NCBI GenBank assembly: GCA_027316975.1
Contig: DAHVFL010000301.1
Coordinates: 1 to 6,128 of the forward strand
Source: Chloroflexota bacterium
GTDB taxonomy: Bacteria > Chloroflexota > Ktedonobacteria > Ktedonobacterales > Ktedonobacteraceae
Reading direction: 5' to 3'
DNA length: 6,128 nucleotides
The notes beneath the pieces are model-generated. The model was not told the DNA's origin. It was given only the letters and a program-made list of their open reading frames with translations, and ran no database searches. The translations under genes and the position numbers were made by a program. Of this stretch, positions 1-5,431 are shown one piece after another. Within the stretch, counting starts at the first letter, position 1; every line of letters begins with the position of its first letter.

Positions 1-1
1 G

Positions 2-556
2 TCTGAGACTCACGAACCTCGCCCGCGCGGGTACTATCGCGAGCAGAGGCAAGAACGCGCATCTGGACGCCCCGACCCGCGCAATTCCCGCTGGCAAAGC
101 CGTCCCCAACGTTTCCTGCCTAAAACGAACGATCATGCGCAGCCAACACGCGAACGCGAGCGGTTCGAAGGCGACTACGAACGGTTTGACGCGCGTGCCA
201 CATCGCCCGGTGCTGTCGAAAGCCGCGAGGCGCTGCGACCGGACAGCCGCGTCACACGAAAACAACGCGAAGACCAGCAGATTGATGCTGAGTTCATGGC
301 AGAAGTGAACCAGCAAACCGATAGCCTGATCGAACATATCGTACCGGTCGAACCAGCGAACGATGGGGAAAACGCTGCAGCGCCAAAGGCGAAAAAAGCC
401 AGGACAACGCGAGCGCGCGCGGCAAGCGCGAAGACGACGCGGAGCCGGAAGGCCGACACCAACCCTCAGACGCCACACCTGAGACCATCGCATCGTGGCT
501 TCAAATGGCCCGAATCGGAACAACCAGAACAGGCGGATCAGGCCAGGGAAGAATAG
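2..556 (+). CDS. C-terminal part of an unidentified protein with a charged, low-complexity tail (5' end outside window)
   Basis: The reading frame is open from the first complete codon of the window to a TAG stop at 554-556, so this is a 5'-truncated gene of 184 visible codons. The only in-frame ATG is at 296, without a convincing Shine-Dalgarno sequence. The residues before it have the same composition as those after it, so I treat 296 as internal. The first half is rich in Arg, Glu, Gln and Pro (for example RERERFEGDYERFDAR). A more ordinary stretch follows (DAEFMAEVNQQTDSLIEHIV), then a basic Lys/Ala/Thr/Arg tail (KKARTTRARAASAKTTRSRK) and an acidic end. No catalytic motif is visible. Such tails occur in RNA- or DNA-binding proteins such as RNase E/G or DEAD-box helicases, but nothing here decides between these and others. 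The function is unknown; that it is coding is fairly likely from the long open frame. Confidence 0.6.
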   Translation, partial: SETHEPRPRGYYREQRQERASGRPDPRNSRWQSRPQRFLPKTNDHAQPTRERERFEGDYERFDARATSPGAVESREALRPDSRVTRKQREDQQIDAEFMAEVNQQTDSLIEHIVPVEPANDGENAAAPKAKKARTTRARAASAKTTRSRKADTNPQTPHLRPSHRGFKWPESEQPEQADQAREE

Positions 557-598
557 ATTACCCATTATTGATACGCCCCGGTGTTTGTTGGCATATAT

Positions 599-602
599 GG
601 AG
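599..602 (+). promoter_or_regulatory. Shine-Dalgarno GGAG for the radical SAM gene
   Basis: GGAG lies 8 nt before the ATG at 611. It favours that start over an in-frame GTG at 581, which would add ten residues unlike the family and has no comparable purine run in front of it. Confidence 0.6.
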
Positions 603-610
603 TAGTCACT

Positions 611-1555
611 ATGCTTTATCCCAGCTATCTTACTCTCTATGAAACGGGTGAACTCGCCTCACGCGCCGCCGCCGCCTGGGAGGTTCTGCGTAGCTGCACG
701 ATTTGCCCGCAAAACTGCCGCTGCAATCGCATCGCGGGCAAGACAGGCGTGTGCCGGTCCGGCACAGAAGCCATTGTGGCTTCATGGAACGTCCATCGGC
801 GAGAGGAACCACCCATCAGCGGCACGCGAGGAGCAGGCACCATTTTCTTCGGCTTTTGCCAGGCGCGCTGCACCTACTGTCAAAATTTTTCCCTGAGCCA
901 GGGAGGATTGGGACACCGCGTGGGGCCGGAACGGCTGGCCGATATGATGATGTACCTCCAGAAGAAAAAATGCCACAACCTCGACCTGGTGACACCCACT
1001 CATTTTGTGCCACAAATTTTAGCCGCTCTGGTGGTTGCCTGTGGCAAGGGGCTGCGCCTGCCGCTTGTGTATAATTGCGCGGGCTACGAAAACCTGGAAA
1101 CGCTGCAATTATTGGATGGCGTTGTCGATGTATACCTGCCCGACTCCAAATACTCTGACAACAAACACGCGCTGCGCACGTCCAAGATGCCGCATTATGT
1201 TGATTCAAATCAGATCACCCTGCGCGAAATGTATCGCCAGGTAGGGCCGCTGCAACTCGATGAAGAGGGAATTGCGCGGCGCGGCCTGCTGATTCGTCAC
1301 CTGGTGATGCCCGAAGATATATCTGGCACGCGCGAGGTACTGCGCTGGATCGCCGAAGAACTCGGCCCCGATACGCCTGTCAGCTTGATGGATCAATACT
1401 TTCCAGCCTGGAAAGCCGTCAACGACCCCATTTTGAATCGCCGCCTCACCTGGATGGAATACCGCGCCGCCATGGATGCGCTGGAAGATGTGAACCTGAC
1501 CGCCGGGTATGTGCAGGAAGATGTGATGGAGCTAGACACTAGCGATTTCGTCTAG
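611..1555 (+). CDS. Radical SAM protein, PflX family (COG1313), PFL-activase-like
   Basis: A 314-residue radical S-adenosylmethionine protein. The CX3CX2C motif that binds the SAM-cleaving [4Fe-4S] cluster is C83, C87, C90 (FCQARCTYCQN). An N-terminal cysteine set, C29, C32, C36 and C48, in the pattern CxxCPxxCxxNRxxGxxGxC, is the hallmark of the PflX branch. It could hold a second metal centre. Other family features are EEPPISGTRGAGTIFF just before the cluster motif, VTPTHFVPQI (127-136), VYNCAGYE (153-160) and, near the end, LMDQYFPAWKA. The length suits the family and the protein looks intact and cytosolic. PflX proteins resemble pyruvate formate-lyase activating enzymes, but their substrate is not known, and no glycyl-radical enzyme is encoded nearby. 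The gene follows the upstream frame by 54 nt and may be cotranscribed with it. Family assignment is strong; the reaction is unknown. Confidence 0.9.
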   Translation: MLYPSYLTLYETGELASRAAAAWEVLRSCTICPQNCRCNRIAGKTGVCRSGTEAIVASWNVHRREEPPISGTRGAGTIFFGFCQARCTYCQNFSLSQGGLGHRVGPERLADMMMYLQKKKCHNLDLVTPTHFVPQILAALVVACGKGLRLPLVYNCAGYENLETLQLLDGVVDVYLPDSKYSDNKHALRTSKMPHYVDSNQITLREMYRQVGPLQLDEEGIARRGLLIRHLVMPEDISGTREVLRWIAEELGPDTPVSLMDQYFPAWKAVNDPILNRRLTWMEYRAAMDALEDVNLTAGYVQEDVMELDTSDFV

Positions 1556-1557
1556 CT
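1530..1557 (+). other. Inverted repeat spanning the radical SAM stop codon
   Basis: AGCTAGAC (1530-1537) and GTCTAGCT (1550-1557) form a perfect 8-bp stem with a 12-nt loop, and the TAG stop lies in the right arm. No T-run follows, so it is not a classical intrinsic terminator. It could be a weak terminator, a 3'-end stabiliser or chance. Confidence 0.3.
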
Positions 1558-1583
1558 GCCCATAACCTCCCCTCCTCACCATG

Positions 1584-1589
1584 TATAAT
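1584..1589 (+). promoter_or_regulatory. Candidate -10 box (upstream of two) for the prenyl synthase gene
   Basis: A perfect TATAAT in the short gap after the radical SAM gene. No good -35 hexamer is seen 16-18 bp upstream. It sits 19 bp before a second TATAAT, so it may be an alternative promoter or may contribute nothing. Confidence 0.35.
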
Positions 1590-1599
1590 GGCTAGTGCG

Positions 1600-1608
1600 T
1601 GCTATAAT
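1600..1608 (+). promoter_or_regulatory. Candidate extended -10 promoter for the prenyl synthase gene
   Basis: TGCTATAAT is an exact extended -10 element (TGn plus consensus TATAAT). This class can work with little or no -35 box, and none is obvious here. Transcription would start near 1615, giving a leader of roughly 40 nt before the ATG at 1657. Its position shows the prenyl synthase can be transcribed independently of the radical SAM gene. Confidence 0.5.
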
Positions 1609-1645
1609 CTAAGAAGAGTTGATACGCTAAACTTATACCCGAAAC

Positions 1646-1650
1646 GGAGA
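1646..1650 (+). promoter_or_regulatory. Shine-Dalgarno GGAGA for the prenyl synthase gene
   Basis: GGAGA ends 6 nt before the ATG at 1657. It fixes that start; an in-frame ATG at 1588 overlaps the first TATAAT box and would add 23 residues not typical of the family. Confidence 0.7.
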
Positions 1651-1656
1651 CTTTTC

Positions 1657-2646
1657 ATGAGCGACACGGCCACTTTGAGCCGCCTTTTTTCTGGTATCCA
1701 GCCTGATCTGGATCAAGTGGATGTAACATTTCAGGAACGAGCCACATCTGGACTTGATATTCTGAACTCGGCGTCGATGCACGCGCTTGGGTCGCCCGGC
1801 AAACGTCTTCGTACCGCGCTCACCCTCCTTTCAGGAAAACTCAACTCGTACCGCTTTGATAAGTTGCTGCCCCTGAGTGTAGCCTTTGAAATGGTGCATC
1901 TTGCCACCCTTCTGCATGATGATATTGTTGACAATGCCATGACCCGTCGAGGAAATCCCACCGTCAACGCGCTGTGGGGAAACAATATTGCTATCTTGCT
2001 GGGTGATTACTACTTCGCGAAAACAGCCGGCTTGATCGCGGATATCAATGATAACCGCATCGATCACCTCTTCTCCGATACGGTCGCAACGGTTTGCGAG
2101 GGAACCATTATGGAGATCATGACTGCCGGGCGAGTCGATCTTACCGTTGAAAGCTACTATGAGAAGATCAGCCACAAAACAGCCTGCTTGATTGCAGCAT
2201 GTTGCAAAGGCGGAGCCATCCTCAGCGAGGCATCAAACGAAGAGATTCAACTGCTGCATGACTATGGCATGAACCTGGGCATTGCGTTCCAGATTATCGA
2301 TGATATTCTCGATTATACCGAAGACCAGAAGACTATAGGAAAGCCAGCGGGCAATGACCTGCGCCAGGGTATGGTTACGCTGCCGCTCATCTACGCATTA
2401 CAGGAACAACCCTTGAATGGTAACCTGCATCAGGTGCATACCATTCTCAACGGTGACGCGCATACTGAGGAGGAATTTATGCCCATTGTGAATTGGGTGG
2501 TCAAGGGGCCTGGTATCAAGCAAGCTCGTGACGACGCTTATTCGTATGCGGCCAGAGCGCGCGCTTTGCTCAATCGCTTTCCCCCTTCAGCAGACCGTGA
2601 TGTACTTGACGAACTGATCGATTTCGTCCTGACGCGCAACCACTAG
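1657..2646 (+). CDS. Long-chain trans-polyprenyl diphosphate synthase
   Basis: A 329-residue class I prenyl synthase of the IspB/HepT/solanesyl type. It condenses isopentenyl diphosphate onto an allylic diphosphate to make the side chain of a quinone or a related lipid. Motifs appear in the expected order: substrate-binding GKRLR (48-52), first aspartate-rich motif DDIVD (88-92) followed by RRG (97-99), the lysine-threonine pair K174-T175, second aspartate-rich motif DDILD (215-219) preceded by FQ, and GKPAGNDLRQG (228-238). The fifth residue before the first motif is Ala83, not a bulky aromatic residue; in this family that points to a long product rather than C15 or C20. The exact chain length cannot be read from sequence; C40-C50 for menaquinone is an inference. 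It has its own candidate promoter and ends 4 nt before a strong hairpin. It appears complete and soluble, with no sign of a separate small subunit nearby. Confidence 0.93.
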   Translation: MSDTATLSRLFSGIQPDLDQVDVTFQERATSGLDILNSASMHALGSPGKRLRTALTLLSGKLNSYRFDKLLPLSVAFEMVHLATLLHDDIVDNAMTRRGNPTVNALWGNNIAILLGDYYFAKTAGLIADINDNRIDHLFSDTVATVCEGTIMEIMTAGRVDLTVESYYEKISHKTACLIAACCKGGAILSEASNEEIQLLHDYGMNLGIAFQIIDDILDYTEDQKTIGKPAGNDLRQGMVTLPLIYALQEQPLNGNLHQVHTILNGDAHTEEEFMPIVNWVVKGPGIKQARDDAYSYAARARALLNRFPPSADRDVLDELIDFVLTRNH

Positions 2647-2650
2647 CCAC

Positions 2651-2701
2651 AAACAAGGAGAAGCGGCGAGACACCCTGTGCCACGCCGCTTCTCCTTGTT
2701 T
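2651..2701. terminator. Bidirectional terminator hairpin between convergent genes
   Basis: Arms 2651-2668 (AAACAAGGAGAAGCGGCG) and 2684-2701 are perfectly complementary over 18 bp. The 15-nt loop contains a further CAC/GTG pairing. The arms end in AAACAA and TTGTTT, so either strand's RNA ends the stem in a short U-rich run. The hairpin fits in the 58-bp gap between the stop of the prenyl synthase (2646) and the stop of the minus-strand kinase-like gene (2705), so it probably serves both. Confidence 0.85.
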
Positions 2702-2704
2702 GAA

Positions 2705-4621
2705 TTACATACTGATACGCTGGCTTAATACCACCAGAATGATCAGGCTGATGAGAATTGCGCCCAACCAGAGGGCAGCGCCAAGCCGGTCATCACCCTG
2801 CTTCATAGGGGGCAGATCTTCGGGCTTAGGAAGTAAGAGTACCTTCTCGTTTTCTGGATCATTGGTTGCCAGGCTGATAGGCAGGGGCATAAAGTCTGAC
2901 TGGTTGCGCTGGGCGAACTGTGGTTGCGGGTTGCCTCTTGCTGGCTGCGGCGGAGCGGAAGTCGCGCCAGAATGAGCCAGCGGCGCATTACCGGAAGAGA
3001 CGAGCGATCCACTGACCGATCGAAGGGCCAGCAGGTCCTGGCGCAATTCAGAGGGACGTTGATATCGCTGGTTGGCAACAGCGCGCAGGCCTTTTGTAAG
3101 AATAGCGTCGAACTCGGATGAAATGGCATGGTTGATGCGTTGTGCCTGCGGAATGCTGCCGCTCAGGCCCGATGGCACCATACCCGTCACGGCGTGGTAT
3201 GCAGTGGCGATTAAGGAAAACATGTCGGTGCGTACATCTACCACTCCGCGCACAAACTCAGGAGCTGTATACGCCGAGAGGCGATTGCGTTCCATGCCGA
3301 CCACAAACTGCGTCGCCCCACCCGCCAGCATAACCGAGAAGTTTGTGAGAGAATACTGTGATCCATTGCGTCCGGCGATGATATGTTCCGGGCGAATCAA
3401 GCCATGCACCATTTGCGGCGATTGTTGCGATAACAGATCGAGTACTTCGGTCATCTGGAGACAGCATTCGATGACTTCCTGCTCCGGTAAAGGACGGCCG
3501 GTGTAGCGGAGACGCTGTAAAAGCGACTCTCCTTCGATCGGCTCAAAGACGAAGAAGCTGTGCCCCTGGTCGCTAAAAGCGTCCCACAGGGCGGGTATTC
3601 TCGGATGACGCCCGACATTGGCGAGGGACATTGTGGCGGTACGCAAAATAGATTGCGACATAACTGTAGTAGTTTCAGGCAAAGCTACTTCACAGATCAC
3701 TACCTGCTGACCACCGCGCTGGGAATCTCTGCCGACCCAGACAGCCTCAAATACTCCAGACAACCAATCCTGTCGCTCCAATAATTCCTGCAACCGGTAC
3801 CGATTGCCACGTAACTGCGCGCCGGGAGTCAATGGACGCGCGTTCAGGGGCTGGCTGGTTGATTTTAGCCGGGCATTGGGGCCTGTTGCTTGCCGGGTGG
3901 GCGCGCCGCGCATATTCGACGCCGCGTCATTGGGGGCAAGGCGGCGCTGTGCCATGGGCTGCGCTTGCGCGCGAGGCATATTTTGTTGAAAATTATCTGC
4001 TGCCGGTTGGCCCACAGGGCGTGGTCGTCCCTGCTGCGTCGTTCCGAAAGTTGACGCCGTGTTGCTGTTAGGGAATAGCTGCCGGGTATTAGTTTGCCCC
4101 ATTACCGCGTCTCTATTGGGAGATACTTTACGCAAGGCTTGTTTTTCAAAGGCGGGCCTCATAGTTACATTATGCGCAGGAGCGGGTCCATTCGTTTGCG
4201 CGTTTGTGCCGCGTTGAGGAATCTGGGAAGATGAAGGCGGGAACATGGGGCGCGGGGTATTGGGGAATTGCGAAGCAGAGAGTCCGTCCGTTTGCTTTTT
4301 CACTGCCGGGAGACTGCCTGAATTTTGTTTCGAGGTGGGCCAGCTCGACCCTGAAATCATGGGGGAAGCAGGCGATACATTCGGTGCTGACACCGCCGGT
4401 CCAACAGCCGGTGTAGTACCGCGTTGCTGCCTCGTCATCGATCCACTGTTAGACTGCTGACCGGGAGTAAATGCTTGCCCCTGCGATACACCGCCTCTCT
4501 GCGCCTGACCGGCGAAGGAAGTTGATGATGCAGTGGGATTGGCTGCGCGCACCTTAAATCCACAGTTTGAGCAAGAACTCCTGCTGGCATCCCACTCGTT
4601 GCCACAGCGCGGACATAACAT
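2705..4621 (-). CDS. Zinc-ribbon, tail-anchored Ser/Thr-kinase-like protein, probable pseudokinase
   Basis: A 638-residue protein with three parts. Residues 1-22 are a zinc ribbon (C3, C6, C17, C20; MLCPRCGNEW then CSNCGF). Residues about 24-265 are a Gln/Pro/Ser/Thr/Asn-rich, probably disordered linker. Residues about 269-535 match a Hanks-type kinase fold. After a second Pro/Gln-rich stretch, a hydrophobic helix (613-633, LGAALWLGAILISLIILVVL) ends five residues from the C-terminus, so it is a likely tail anchor with the rest in the cytoplasm. Catalytic positions are missing: the glycine-rich loop is degenerate, the VAIK lysine is C310 (VVICEV), HRDIKPEN reads HGLIRPEH (406-413) with Leu for the catalytic Asp, and DFG reads NFS (427-429). 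Structural landmarks remain: APE (453-455), Asp466 and RYQRPSEL (519-526). It therefore probably binds partners rather than phosphorylating them. The start has a good ribosome site, AGAGAGG at 4628-4634, 6 nt away. Its partner is unknown. Confidence 0.85.
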   Translation of the reverse strand: MLCPRCGNEWDASRSSCSNCGFKVRAANPTASSTSFAGQAQRGGVSQGQAFTPGQQSNSGSMTRQQRGTTPAVGPAVSAPNVSPASPMISGSSWPTSKQNSGSLPAVKKQTDGLSASQFPNTPRPMFPPSSSQIPQRGTNAQTNGPAPAHNVTMRPAFEKQALRKVSPNRDAVMGQTNTRQLFPNSNTASTFGTTQQGRPRPVGQPAADNFQQNMPRAQAQPMAQRRLAPNDAASNMRGAPTRQATGPNARLKSTSQPLNARPLTPGAQLRGNRYRLQELLERQDWLSGVFEAVWVGRDSQRGGQQVVICEVALPETTTVMSQSILRTATMSLANVGRHPRIPALWDAFSDQGHSFFVFEPIEGESLLQRLRYTGRPLPEQEVIECCLQMTEVLDLLSQQSPQMVHGLIRPEHIIAGRNGSQYSLTNFSVMLAGGATQFVVGMERNRLSAYTAPEFVRGVVDVRTDMFSLIATAYHAVTGMVPSGLSGSIPQAQRINHAISSEFDAILTKGLRAVANQRYQRPSELRQDLLALRSVSGSLVSSGNAPLAHSGATSAPPQPARGNPQPQFAQRNQSDFMPLPISLATNDPENEKVLLLPKPEDLPPMKQGDDRLGAALWLGAILISLIILVVLSQRISM

Positions 4622-4877
4622 GGTGTACCTCTCTCTGTGTTCTGGTAACTAACGCGGGCAGAACAATTAATCATGCTGCTTCCACGCCAGTTTAAAATGA
4701 GAACACGTAACGATTAATCTTCAAGATACCCTTGAGTGATAAATAACAAACGCCGATACAAGTTCAACTCGGGTTTATGCGCTCCATCGATGTAGAGATT
4801 GTTCTCGCAAGAGTATAGTAGTCAAAAACATGCATTACTGTCAATACTTGATACCCTAAATTGCTATTGCGCGCTGT
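4622..4877. other. 256-bp AT-rich intergenic region upstream of the kinase-like gene
   Basis: No plausible gene is seen here. It holds the ribosome site of the kinase-like gene (4628-4634) and a candidate minus-strand promoter (4815-4844), which would leave an untranslated leader of nearly 190 nt. No clear intrinsic terminator follows the small Cys protein gene ending at 4878, so readthrough into the kinase-like gene is possible. Confidence 0.5.
4815..4844 (-). promoter_or_regulatory. Candidate sigma-70-type promoter for the kinase-like gene
   Basis: Read on the minus strand: a consensus -35 TTGACA (4839-4844), an 18-bp spacer, and TACTAT (4815-4820) as a four-of-six -10 box. TATACT overlaps it three bases further downstream at a less favourable spacing. 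The start point would be near 4808. Confidence 0.45.
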
Positions 4878-5288
4878 TTATTTGACGTTACGCCCGATAG
4901 GAGCCAGCCCGCCCAGAAACGACTCGAGCGTTTTAGCCAGTTCATAAAGCTGGGTTGCTTCGGCAACCGAGATTTCGTGGTTGGCATGGGCTACCTTATA
5001 GAGCAATTGCACGGCTGCATGCCGGGTAGGGGCGCTACCCTCATTCGATAACGATCCGAGCAATGACGCGCGCATTGCTTCAACACTGGCATTGACTTCA
5101 TCCAGGTTCGCAATATCGATGAAGCTGGATGGTTTGGGCTGATTTTTGCCCTGGCCCTGACCTTTTCCGCCTTTGCCAGCTTCCCACTGGCGCTGCGCCT
5201 GCTTGCCCGCGGAACAAAAACAAAACTCTGGATGCGCGGAATCTGAATTCTGCAACCCGCTATCATCACATATTATGCAGATAGACAT
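4878..5288 (-). CDS. Small cysteine-cluster protein of unknown function
   Basis: A 136-residue protein that I do not recognise as a named family. The N-terminus carries CIICDDSG (C4, C7) and CFCSAG (C23, C25), a CxxC...CxC arrangement that probably binds one zinc ion and resembles half of a DnaJ-type or rubredoxin-like knuckle. A flexible Gly/Lys/Gln linker follows (GKGGKGQGQGKNQPKP, 38-53). The C-terminal part from about residue 56 is predicted to be mostly helical by eye (LDEVNASVEAMRASLLGSL; TRHAAVQLLYKVAHANHEIS). There is no signal peptide or membrane segment, so it is likely cytosolic. The ATG at 5288 is chosen because GAGGAG stands 6 nt before it; an in-frame GTG at 5339 lies in the promoter's start region and has no such site. 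It lies between the HAMP-like gene and the kinase-like gene on the same strand, so a shared role is possible but unproven. Confidence 0.75.
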   Translation of the reverse strand: MSICIICDDSGLQNSDSAHPEFCFCSAGKQAQRQWEAGKGGKGQGQGKNQPKPSSFIDIANLDEVNASVEAMRASLLGSLSNEGSAPTRHAAVQLLYKVAHANHEISVAEATQLYELAKTLESFLGGLAPIGRNVK

Positions 5289-5294
5289 AGCAAA

Positions 5295-5300
5295 CTCCTC
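5295..5300 (-). promoter_or_regulatory. Shine-Dalgarno GAGGAG for the small cysteine protein
   Basis: GAGGAG on the minus strand with a 6-nt spacer to the ATG at 5288. This is the strongest ribosome site in the window and decides the start of this gene. Confidence 0.75.
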
Positions 5301-5341
5301 ATTGACCAATTTGCTCAAGCTAGACACACCCCCTACCACGC

Positions 5342-5350
5342 ACTATATCA
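5342..5350 (-). promoter_or_regulatory. Candidate extended -10 promoter for the small cysteine protein gene
   Basis: TGATATAGT on the minus strand fits an extended -10 element (TGn plus TATAGT, five of six matches). No -35 box is evident at 17 bp. Transcription would begin near 5335, leaving a leader of about 47 nt. The layout is like the extended -10 in front of the prenyl synthase gene. Confidence 0.45.
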
Positions 5351-5385
5351 TATCTGACAAGATTGTGGGGCTTGCAGTGATGGCA

Positions 5386-5419
5386 ACCAGGGCGGGGCTT
5401 GCGGCCCCCCCGCCCTGGT
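5386..5419 (-). terminator. GC-rich hairpin after the HAMP-like gene, possible terminator
   Basis: ACCAGGGCGGGG (5386-5397) and its exact complement (5408-5419) make a 12-bp stem with a 10-nt loop, 12 nt past the stop of the minus-strand gene ending at 5432. No U-run follows on the minus strand, so it may need Rho, act as a weak terminator, or protect the 3' end of the mRNA. Confidence 0.55.
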
Positions 5420-5431
5420 CCTTTCGGCTCT

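Noticed and set aside
296..556. A separate 86-residue gene starting at ATG 296
   Set aside because: No convincing ribosome site is present, and the same frame is open with similar composition to the window edge; it is better read as the end of a longer gene.
568..599. TTGATA followed by TATATG as a promoter for the radical SAM gene
   Set aside because: The spacing is 20 bp with only a partial -10 match, and the start point would fall at or beyond the ribosome site at 599-602.
816..1208. Minus-strand open frame of 130 codons
   Set aside because: It overlaps the strongly conserved radical SAM core on the other strand and has no protein-like features.
3072..3506. Plus-strand open frame of 144 codons
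   Set aside because: It lies opposite the conserved part of the kinase-like domain and encodes no recognisable motif; it is a by-product of the real minus-strand gene.
4725..4857. GATACCCT occurring twice (4725-4732 and 4850-4857), as a possible operator pair
   Set aside because: An 8-bp repeat is expected by chance at roughly this frequency in a 250-bp region, and the flanking bases differ.
5125..5175. Gly/Lys/Gln codon run in the small Cys protein as a repeat element
   Set aside because: It is simple low-complexity coding sequence for a flexible linker, without an exact repeated unit.
5367..5402. GGGGCTTGC direct repeat (5367-5375 and 5394-5402)
   Set aside because: It is short and partly inside the GC-rich hairpin, which explains the second copy; no sign of a regulator site.
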